Positions 1-5,715 of a DNA stretch of 9,393 bases are shown here, piece by piece. The stretch is taken from positions 8,749 to 18,141 of the forward strand of contig PMZS01000314.1 of the NCBI GenBank assembly GCA_003170115.1, read 5' to 3'. How positions within the stretch are numbered: the first letter of the stretch is position 1; each line of letters begins with the position of its first letter. The translations under genes were made by a program, and so were the position numbers. Source of the stretch: Spirochaetaceae bacterium (GTDB lineage Bacteria; Spirochaetota; Spirochaetia; SZUA-6; Fen-1364). Under the pieces are notes generated by a model. That model ran no database searches. It was not told the DNA's origin and saw nothing but the letters and a program-made list of their open reading frames with translations.

Positions 1-545
1 GCGGCATCGGGGGGGTCCATCGGGGCGCATCGGATTCATTCGACATTTCCGCGGATCTCACCGAGCTCGCGTCAACCTCAGTGTGCGTGGTGTCGGCCGG
101 GGCCAAGGCGATCCTCGACATCCCCAAGACCCTGGAGATGCTGGAAACTCTCGGAGTGCCCGTGGTGGGGTTCGGCACGCCGGAGTTTCCCGCGTTCTAT
201 TCGCGGTCCAGCGGGCTCCCCGCCCCCTTGCGGGTGGATACTGCCGAAGAGGTGGCGGCCATGCTCGGCGCGCAGCGTTCCCTCGGGCTGCCCCAGGGGA
301 TCCTCGTGGCCCTTCCCGTGCCGGCCGGGCAGGAGATCCCGAGGGAGACGATTGACGAGTGGATCGTCCAGGCAACGAAGGAGCTTGCGGAGCAGGGAGT
401 CAGCGGCAAGGGGGTCACGCCGTTTCTTCTCTCGCGGATCGTCGAGCTTTCCGACGGCGCATCCCTGGAGACCAACGTGAATCTTTTTCACAACAACGTC
501 CGGCTTGCCTGCCGGATTGCCGCCGCGTGCACACGCGCGGGTTGA
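1..545 (+). CDS. psuG: Pseudouridine-5'-phosphate glycosidase, C-terminal part (5' end outside window)
   Basis: PsuG reversibly splits pseudouridine 5'-phosphate into uracil and ribose 5-phosphate, breaking the C-C glycosidic bond during pseudouridine salvage in the cytoplasm. The frame is open from base 3 and gives 180 residues before TGA at 543-545. The family is about 310 residues, so roughly 125-130 N-terminal residues lie upstream. Recognisable blocks, compared with my memory of E. coli PsuG, are GIGGVHRG at the left edge, FDISADLTELA, AGAKAILD, then GVSGKGVTPFLL and NLFHNNVRLA near the end. The Lys of AGAK (codon at 105-107) aligns with the catalytic Schiff-base lysine (K166 in E. coli), and the Asp of ISAD aligns with the metal-site Asp (D149). 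The visible part has no frameshift. The pseudouridine kinase partner (PsuK) is not in view and could only lie upstream. The gene converges on the hydrolase gene, with 7 bp between stop codons. Confidence 0.95.
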   Translation, partial: GIGGVHRGASDSFDISADLTELASTSVCVVSAGAKAILDIPKTLEMLETLGVPVVGFGTPEFPAFYSRSSGLPAPLRVDTAEEVAAMLGAQRSLGLPQGILVALPVPAGQEIPRETIDEWIVQATKELAEQGVSGKGVTPFLLSRIVELSDGASLETNVNLFHNNVRLACRIAAACTRAG

Positions 546-552
546 AAAGCAG

Positions 553-1383
553 CTACTTCTCGTGCGCATCCAGCCAGGTGCGCACGTACTGAAGCACCTC
601 GTCCTTCTTCAGCTCATTGTGCAGCTCGTGGCCAAGGCCTTCCCACACCTTGAGTGTAACGTCGCCCGAAAGACGCCGCGCGAAAGCGATATTGACTTCG
701 GCGTTCACGTGACGATCCGCGGTCCCCTGCATGATGAGCAGAGGCAGCGGGAATCCGGCCTGCGCAAGGATCCATTCGTTCGTGCTCATTTGATCCATTG
801 CGATGCGAGCGGAGAGCGTTGTGTAGTACAGTGGATCGTGTTCCGTGGCCGCGATCCAGTCGGGGTCGTGCGACAGCCCGCTCAACGGCGAGCCCAGGGG
901 AATACGGAGCGTTGGCGCGATCCTTGAGAGCAGCCGCCCCGCAAGTATTTTCGCGGCCGGCTGGTGCACGCCGGAAGCCAGCCCGGGGCTGGATGCGACG
1001 ACCCCCGCCAGCCGGGGGCGCCGCGTGAGGACGTAGCAGAGCGCCTGCGCCCCGCCGAAGCTGTGGCCGTAAAGGAACAGGGGAATGCCGGGGAACCGTT
1101 CGCGCGTGTTTTCCAGGTGCCGATCGATGTCCCGCAGGAGTGATTCGTACGAAGATGCGTGGACACGGGGCCCTTCCGTCCTGCCGTGACCCCGCTGGTC
1201 GTAGGCGCTGATGGCATACCCCCCGGCGGTGAGCGTCTCCACGAGCCGGGGGAATCGACCCGAATGGTCTCCCACCCCGTGCACGAGTGCGATCGCCGCC
1301 TTCGGTGCCGTTGCCGGCTCCCAGGTGCGTGCAAAAACCGCCAGCCCGTCGTGGGTCGACCAGGAATATTCCTCGTGGTTCAT
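553..1383 (-). CDS. Alpha/beta hydrolase, monoacylglycerol lipase / lysophospholipase type
   Basis: This is a 276-residue serine hydrolase of the Hydrolase_4 (MGL/PldB-like) group, which typically cleaves monoacylglycerols or lysophospholipids. Visible motifs are the oxyanion-hole HGVG (35-38), YDQRGHG (61-67) and the nucleophile elbow GHSFG (106-110, Ser108). The acid is probably Asp223 in GTADRHV, and the base His252 lies in GHELHNE, the HELxNE signature of the group. Length and motif spacing are normal, with a cap region at about 135-210. There is no signal peptide, so it is probably cytoplasmic or peripherally membrane-bound. It is the last gene of a minus-strand operon. Its ATG (1383-1381) overlaps the stop of the M16 gene before it as ATGA, and GGAGG at 1394-1390 sits 6 nt upstream. 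The substrate is inferred from family resemblance; an esterase or acyltransferase-like role is possible. Confidence 0.93.
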   Translation of the reverse strand: MNHEEYSWSTHDGLAVFARTWEPATAPKAAIALVHGVGDHSGRFPRLVETLTAGGYAISAYDQRGHGRTEGPRVHASSYESLLRDIDRHLENTRERFPGIPLFLYGHSFGGAQALCYVLTRRPRLAGVVASSPGLASGVHQPAAKILAGRLLSRIAPTLRIPLGSPLSGLSHDPDWIAATEHDPLYYTTLSARIAMDQMSTNEWILAQAGFPLPLLIMQGTADRHVNAEVNIAFARRLSGDVTLKVWEGLGHELHNELKKDEVLQYVRTWLDAHEK

Positions 1384-2888
1384 GTCCCGCCTCCGGACTG
1401 CTTCAGGAAGTCGTCCCGAGTCACGCCCTTCAGCAGCGCGGGATCCCCGAGCACGATCCAGAGCATCGGGTTGTCGACAAGGTATTTTGCCGCCACCCTG
1501 ACGACGTCCTCCCCGGTCACCGCGTTGATCCTGTCCATCAGGAGGAGATAGTGGCGGTAGTCGCCGTGATAGAAAACCGAGCCGGCGATCTGCGAGGCAA
1601 TGAGCCTGTTCGTCTGCTGGCCCGAATAGAACTGGGTGAGGAACTTCAGCTTGTAGAACGGCAGTGCCTGCGCGATGGGCACGAACGCCGCCGCCTGGGC
1701 TGCCGCGGCGCTCCCCAGCCCGCTTTTCCCCGCGGCGGACACGGTGACGTTGCCCGACATGCTCTGGCCGGAGGCGAGCACGCCGATGGCCTCATCCACG
1801 AGCGGTTTCACCTTGCCGGGCACCGTTGTGCGGAAAACCGTAATGTCGCCGAAGCCTGCCGTTGCCCCGTCGACGTTCGCTTCCACGCTGTAGCATGCTC
1901 CGTTGCGTGTTCGCAGGATCTCGAAAAGGATGTCGTCGAGGAGGTCGAAGGCGACGAGAGACGCGGCGTAATCCGGGCTGTCGGGCGCGGGCATGGCGAA
2001 CTGCCCCTTCACGTAGGCCAGGCCTTCCGACCGGGGAAACGGGACCACGAGGAGGTCGGGCGTCACGGAGCCCAGGAGGGACGGGACGGGCGGCCGCGCG
2101 GAGGCCGCTCGGGGGAGCGAACCGAATGAGTCATCCAGCAGGGGAACCAGGGTCTTCGGGTCAAAGTTCCCCACGGCGATGAGAAAGAGCCGCCCCGCCG
2201 TGACCGCCCGGGCGTAATAGGAGCGCAGGTCATCGAGAGTGATGCGGTCCAGCGAATCGCCGACCCCCTCCCACGACGCCGCGTACGGATGCCCGGAGAA
2301 GAACTTCTGATCCAGGCGCTGCGCCGCGGATGAGAAGGGGTCGCTTTCCCCCTGCTGTTTCTGCAGCTTGAAGTCGCTCACCACCCGGGGGAACTCCTCC
2401 ATGTTCCAGGAAGGGTGCAGAAGGGCATCCGCGTACATCGGGAAGAGCCGGGGAAAGTACGAGTCGATGGTTACAAGGTCCATCGAGGTGAGGTCATAGG
2501 AGCCGTACCGGGGAACAAAGTCGGACGAGGTCTCGAATGTCATCCGCTGGATATCCGCGTACGTGTAGCGTGTCGATCCCCGCGTAAGCATCGTCAGCAT
2601 CACCGCTTCCAGACCGGCTTTCTCCAGCGGCGTATAGGACACGTGGCCCGTGATCACCGCCTTCAGTGTGAGGATCCTGTTGCTCGTCGAGCGCTTGATC
2701 ACCACCGGGATCCCGTTCTTCAGCGTCGCGGTGGAAAAGGACTCCAGGTTCTCTTTTGCGAACTCGTTGATCGCCCCCGAATCGAAGAGCGCCTGCTCCC
2801 GTGAGAGCTCCACAGCCTGGGCAGGGGCCCGGAACGGGAGAACGAGGGCAGCCGCCAGCGCGATGCCGAGGAATCGTGCCCTGCTCAT
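1380..2888 (-). CDS. M16-family peptidase-like protein lacking the zinc site (probable partner subunit), exported
   Basis: This is a 502-residue M16 (pitrilysin/MPP-like) protein. Residues 1-25 form a Sec signal peptide (basic n-region MSRAR, hydrophobic core, cleavage probably after AQA). Two M16 halves follow, about 50-260 and 275-490. Aligned to its neighbour, the site that should read HxxEH reads A95-V-M-L98-T99 within GLEAVMLTML, so both His ligands and the catalytic Glu are missing. The C-terminal half keeps LRTRNGACYSV (325-335), resembling the R/Y substrate-binding motif, with Arg326 and Tyr333. This is the usual split in heterodimeric M16 enzymes: one subunit brings zinc, the other helps hold substrate. 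Residues of about 372-405 are an unusual Ala/Gly/Ser-rich stretch. The start at 2888 is chosen because it has a signal peptide, a good RBS and an ATGA overlap with the upstream stop. The open frame continues to 3128, but that extension is not protein-like. Confidence 0.92.
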   Translation of the reverse strand: MSRARFLGIALAAALVLPFRAPAQAVELSREQALFDSGAINEFAKENLESFSTATLKNGIPVVIKRSTSNRILTLKAVITGHVSYTPLEKAGLEAVMLTMLTRGSTRYTYADIQRMTFETSSDFVPRYGSYDLTSMDLVTIDSYFPRLFPMYADALLHPSWNMEEFPRVVSDFKLQKQQGESDPFSSAAQRLDQKFFSGHPYAASWEGVGDSLDRITLDDLRSYYARAVTAGRLFLIAVGNFDPKTLVPLLDDSFGSLPRAASARPPVPSLLGSVTPDLLVVPFPRSEGLAYVKGQFAMPAPDSPDYAASLVAFDLLDDILFEILRTRNGACYSVEANVDGATAGFGDITVFRTTVPGKVKPLVDEAIGVLASGQSMSGNVTVSAAGKSGLGSAAAAQAAAFVPIAQALPFYKLKFLTQFYSGQQTNRLIASQIAGSVFYHGDYRHYLLLMDRINAVTGEDVVRVAAKYLVDNPMLWIVLGDPALLKGVTRDDFLKQSGGGT

Positions 2889-4360
2889 TGTGCGCCTCCC
2901 TTTGTCTGATCGGCCCACCAGTATGCGTTGTCCTTCGTGATGGATGACCACCCCTGCCGCGTCGCGGACTCGCGCTCCCGGTCGAAATCCTGCTGGTTCA
3001 TGCGCACGGAGAGCACGCTGGGACGTGTGACGATGTACCTGGAGATGAACCGGACGATATCGGCGGGCGTGATCTTCTGCAGTGCGTCGTTGTAGCCGAG
3101 GTAGTAGGCGGTGCTCGCGGACGCCCACCAGAAGGCGAGGGTTCCGATGAACCCGTCCGCCGTCTCCCTCTCCCAGATGCGATCGTCGGCGATCTGCCGG
3201 GTGAGCACCTGGTAATCGTTCGCGCCGAAATACGCGGGCTCCGATGTAATCGCCGTCATCTCGTCAACGAATGCCTTTTTCAGCGCCGCCGCCCTCTGGA
3301 AGGTATCCTGCCCCGGCAGCACGGTGAGGTAGCTGGAGAAGCTCAATGCCCCTCCGTCCCGGCGAGTCAGGTACCCCGCGGAGATGTAGTCCTTGTTGTA
3401 TTGCCCGGGAACCTTCCTGAAGATACTTGTTCGAAATCTTCCGTTCGGATCCTCCAGCAGCTTCGACCAGACGTCGGCGGCATAGGTGGAAGCGACGCTC
3501 CGCTGCACATCGGGGCCCTCGAAACGGAGATCCACCGACACCAGACCGGAGTACATCTGATCATCGGCGGAAACCAGGAGCTGGTTTTTCTGCAGGGCCG
3601 GATGCGGCGGCGGTGGAGAGGCCCACGGATCCCTCACCCTTTTCCAGTCGCCGAAGTATCTCTGCGCGGAGGCGCGCACCGCGCCGGGATCCACGTCCCC
3701 GCCCACGAAGAGCGCGGCGTTGTTCGGAACGTACCAGGCATCGCGCATGTCGCGGAGCATCTGCACCGTGGCGGACCGCACCAGCGCCTCCGAGCCCGCC
3801 ACGTCCTTGCGCCAGGGGAATTTCCAGAAAAGGGCCTTCTGGATCGCCGAGCCGTAGAGCGTGCCCGGATCGCTGAATCCGGCGAGGATCTCGCTCACCA
3901 CGACGTCCTTTTCCGTCTGCAGCTCCGCGGGGTCCAGGAGGGGGTAACGTACCGCATCCGCCCAGAACTCGATGCCCTTGTCGGTCCTGTCGGACGGCAC
4001 GGTGAAGTAGTACGACACGCTCTCCTGCGTCGTGCCGCCGTTCCAGTCCGCCACGCCAAGGTCCTTCATCGCCGCCTGCAGGGCGGTCTGGCTCGGGTAC
4101 GCGCGGTTCCCCTTGAACAGCATGTGCTCGTAGAGGTGGAAGAGGCCCGCGGTCCGCGGCGTCTGGCTGATCGCCCCCGCGCGGAAAGTGACCTGGATCC
4201 TCGCAAGAGGCACCGTGTGATTCTCCACGACGAATACCTCCAGCCCGTTGTCGAGCCTGAATGTCTGGAGACCAGTGACCTCCCGCGCCTGCGCGGCGGC
4301 GCCGGTCAGCGGGAGCAGCCCGACGAGACAGCACAGGAGCGCCCGGCTCAATCTTCTCAT
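2885..4360 (-). CDS. M16-family zinc metallopeptidase, catalytic-type subunit, exported
   Basis: This 491-residue M16 peptidase is predicted to degrade or process peptides outside the cytoplasm. Residues 1-25 form a signal peptide (MRRLSR, hydrophobic core, cleavage probably after AAAQA). The zinc site is complete: H75-L-Y-E78-H79 in GLFHLYEHMLFKG, with E78 as general base and Glu157 (in EKDVVVSEI, with E150) as the expected third ligand. WNGGTTQESVSYYFTVP (106-122) is the typical M16 strand after the active site. The second half (about 260-470) is the usual inactive repeat, and its R/Y region is poor (RKVPGQYNKDY). It therefore complements the next gene, which lacks zinc ligands but has that motif; a heterodimer is inferred. 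This is the first gene of the operon, ending with a 4-bp ATGA overlap. The ATG at 4360 is the only start that gives a signal peptide. No Shine-Dalgarno precedes it, and an AT-rich -10-like box ends 6 nt before it. Confidence 0.94.
   Translation of the reverse strand: MRRLSRALLCCLVGLLPLTGAAAQAREVTGLQTFRLDNGLEVFVVENHTVPLARIQVTFRAGAISQTPRTAGLFHLYEHMLFKGNRAYPSQTALQAAMKDLGVADWNGGTTQESVSYYFTVPSDRTDKGIEFWADAVRYPLLDPAELQTEKDVVVSEILAGFSDPGTLYGSAIQKALFWKFPWRKDVAGSEALVRSATVQMLRDMRDAWYVPNNAALFVGGDVDPGAVRASAQRYFGDWKRVRDPWASPPPPHPALQKNQLLVSADDQMYSGLVSVDLRFEGPDVQRSVASTYAADVWSKLLEDPNGRFRTSIFRKVPGQYNKDYISAGYLTRRDGGALSFSSYLTVLPGQDTFQRAAALKKAFVDEMTAITSEPAYFGANDYQVLTRQIADDRIWERETADGFIGTLAFWWASASTAYYLGYNDALQKITPADIVRFISRYIVTRPSVLSVRMNQQDFDRERESATRQGWSSITKDNAYWWADQTKGGAQ
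2895..2903 (-). promoter_or_regulatory. Ribosome binding site of the second M16 gene
   Basis: Read on the minus strand this is AAAGGGAGG, with the GGAGG core ending 6 nt before the ATG at 2888. It lies inside the 3' end of the first M16 gene. Together with the ATGA overlap it fixes the start at 2888 rather than at the far end of the longer open frame. The hydrolase gene has the same arrangement (GGAGG, 6 nt, ATG). Confidence 0.8.
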
Positions 4361-4372
4361 TGGATAAATATA
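4361..4372 (-). promoter_or_regulatory. Possible -10 box abutting the M16 operon start (leaderless candidate)
   Basis: On the minus strand TATATT (4372-4367, five of six matches to TATAAT) is followed by only six bases, tatcca, before the ATG. If this is the real -10, transcription would start at or within a base or two of the initiator A, giving a leaderless mRNA. I find no convincing -35 at 16-18 bp and no TG extension, so the call rests on the -10 match and the absence of any Shine-Dalgarno. A promoter further upstream in the 107-bp gap is the alternative. Confidence 0.3.
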
Positions 4373-4416
4373 CGAAAGAATCGGAATGCATGCAGCGAGG
4401 ATCCGGGCTGGTGTGC

Positions 4417-4440
4417 TTGAATTCCGAAATTCAACGGAAT
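4417..4440. repeat. Two interlocking inverted repeats in the promoter spacer (candidate operator)
   Basis: Two perfect dyads overlap. TTGAATT (4417-4423), spacer ccga, AATTCAA (4428-4434) forms a 7-bp inverted repeat. ATTCCG (4421-4426), spacer aaattcaa, CGGAAT (4435-4440) forms a 6-bp one. Together they span from the -35 hexamer to the first base of the -10 hexamer. A repressor bound here would cover the promoter and could also influence the divergent M16 operon. The regulator is not identified, and no regulator gene lies in the window. Confidence 0.45.
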
Positions 4441-4445
4441 ATAGT
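4417..4445 (+). promoter_or_regulatory. Sigma70-type promoter of the glutamate dehydrogenase operon
   Basis: TTGAAT at 4417-4422 (four of six to TTGACA), an exact 17-bp spacer and TATAGT at 4440-4445 (five of six to TATAAT) make a strong vegetative promoter match. Transcription would begin near 4452, leaving a leader of only about 16 nt that still includes the AAGGAG ribosome site. The promoter lies in the short divergent region shared with the M16 operon and is overlaid by inverted repeats, so control at initiation is likely. Confidence 0.65.
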
Positions 4446-4453
4446 CCAATCCC

Positions 4454-4459
4454 AAGGAG
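4454..4459 (+). promoter_or_regulatory. Ribosome binding site of the glutamate dehydrogenase gene
   Basis: AAGGAG lies 8 nt before the ATG at 4468. It selects this start over the in-frame ATGs at 4360 and 4390, which would add residues unlike any glutamate dehydrogenase N-terminus and would place the promoter inside the gene. Confidence 0.8.
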
Positions 4460-4467
4460 ACGCACAC

Positions 4468-5715
4468 ATGTCTGAACTCAATCCCTTCAAGATCGCCCAG
4501 AAACAGCTGGACACCGCCGCCGCGACCCTCGGCCTGGACGAGGCGACGCACCAGCTCCTTCGATGGCCCCAGCGCGAGCTGCAGGTGACGATCCCCGTCC
4601 GCATGGACGACGGCACGACGCGGATCTTTCATGGGTACCGCGTTCATTACAATGGCGCGCGGGGGCCGACCAAGGGGGGGTTGCGCTGGCATCCCGACGA
4701 GACAATCGACACGGTGCGCGCCCTGTCGGCGTGGATGACCTGGAAGACGGCGGTCGTCGACCTTCCCCTCGGCGGCGCCAAGGGCGGCGTGACGTGCAAT
4801 CCGAAGGAGCTCTCGGTCGGCGAGAAAGAACGCCTCGCTCGGGCGTACGTCCGTGCCGTCGGCCGTTTCCTCTCGGAGAGGGGGGATGTGCCGGCGCCCG
4901 ACGTGTACACCACCCCGGATATCATGGCGTGGATGATGGACGAGTACGAGACGCTCATCGGCGAGCACAGCCCTGGAGTAATCACGGGCAAGCCCCTCTC
5001 CCTGGGCGGATCGGCCGGGCGCGGCGATGCAACGGCCCGCGGCGGGATCTATGTGACGCGGGAGGCCGCGGCGAGGCTCGGGATGGATCTCAAGGGGAAG
5101 TCGATGGCCATCCAGGGCTTCGGGAACGCCGGCCAGCACGCGGCGACCCTCGGTGCCAGCCTCCTGGGCATGAAGCTCGTGGCCGCCTCCGACTCGCAGG
5201 GCGGCGTGCACAATGCCGCAGGCCTCGATGTGAAGGCCCTGGTCGACTACAAGCAGAAGAAGGGAAGCCTCGCGGGGTTCCCGGGAGCCTCGGCCATCTC
5301 CAATGAGAAGCTCCTGGAGCTTGATGTCGCCGTGCTCTTCCCCGCGGCGCTGGAGAACGTGATCACCGACGTCAACGCCGCGCGCATCTCGGCGAAGATC
5401 GTCTGCGAGCTGGCCAACGGCCCCACGACTCCCGAGGCGGACGCCATCCTCTTCAAGAAGGGCATATTCGTCATCCCCGACTTCCTGGCGAACGCGGGCG
5501 GCGTTACCGTGTCATACTTCGAGCAGGTGCAGAACGCCTACAACTATTACTGGAACCTGGACCTGGTCTACAGCAGGCTTGATGAAAAGATGACGAAGGC
5601 GTTCCAGGACGTGTACGCGATGCACGAGCGGCACAAGGTGAACATGAGGGACGCGGCGTACCTCGTCTCGGTGAGCCGGGTCGCCGAGGCATGCAAGCAG
5701 CGCGGATGGGTGTGA
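4468..5715 (+). CDS. gdhA: Glutamate dehydrogenase (NAD(P)-dependent, Glu/Leu/Phe/Val dehydrogenase family)
   Basis: This enzyme interconverts glutamate and 2-oxoglutarate plus ammonia with NAD(P), linking amino-acid and central carbon metabolism in the cytoplasm. Its 415 residues are normal for the hexameric RocG/GudB-like class. The substrate domain has RGPTKGGLRWHP (65-76), LPLGGAKGG (99-107, catalytic Lys105) and PAPDVYTTPDIMAWMMDEY (142-160, catalytic Asp145). TGKPLSLGGSAGRGDATARG (173-192) links to the nucleotide domain, whose Rossmann turn is GFGNAG (217-222). The acidic residue Asp242 in AASDSQGGVHN favours NAD over NADP by family precedent, but this is not certain. NGPTTPEAD (317-325) and DFLANAGGVTVSYFEQVQN (338-356) complete the signature. 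The start at 4468 is set by AAGGAG 8 nt upstream. The last codons overlap the following kinase-like gene, so the two are probably one operon. No odd residues are seen. Confidence 0.97.
   Translation: MSELNPFKIAQKQLDTAAATLGLDEATHQLLRWPQRELQVTIPVRMDDGTTRIFHGYRVHYNGARGPTKGGLRWHPDETIDTVRALSAWMTWKTAVVDLPLGGAKGGVTCNPKELSVGEKERLARAYVRAVGRFLSERGDVPAPDVYTTPDIMAWMMDEYETLIGEHSPGVITGKPLSLGGSAGRGDATARGGIYVTREAAARLGMDLKGKSMAIQGFGNAGQHAATLGASLLGMKLVAASDSQGGVHNAAGLDVKALVDYKQKKGSLAGFPGASAISNEKLLELDVAVLFPAALENVITDVNAARISAKIVCELANGPTTPEADAILFKKGIFVIPDFLANAGGVTVSYFEQVQNAYNYYWNLDLVYSRLDEKMTKAFQDVYAMHERHKVNMRDAAYLVSVSRVAEACKQRGWV

Noticed and set aside
1287..2129. Plus-strand open frame of 280 codons opposite the hydrolase and second M16 gene
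   Set aside because: No recognisable motifs, skewed composition, and it crosses the junction of two well-supported minus-strand genes.
2889..3128. 80-codon N-terminal extension of the second M16 gene
   Set aside because: It overlaps the upstream M16 gene in another frame and is Arg/His-rich. The internal ATG at 2888 has a signal peptide, AAAGGGAGG and an ATGA overlap.
3401..4420. Plus-strand open frame of 339 codons opposite the first M16 gene
   Set aside because: Composition is Arg/His/Gly-rich without recognisable motifs, and it lies opposite a gene with an intact HxxEH site and signal peptide.
4361..4465. 35-codon N-terminal extension of the first M16 gene
   Set aside because: It would bury the signal peptide and run through the divergent promoter. 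The ATG at 4360 gives a textbook signal peptide.
4357..5211. Minus-strand open frame of 284 codons opposite the glutamate dehydrogenase gene
   Set aside because: Antisense shadow of a highly conserved enzyme. It also crosses the divergent promoter region.
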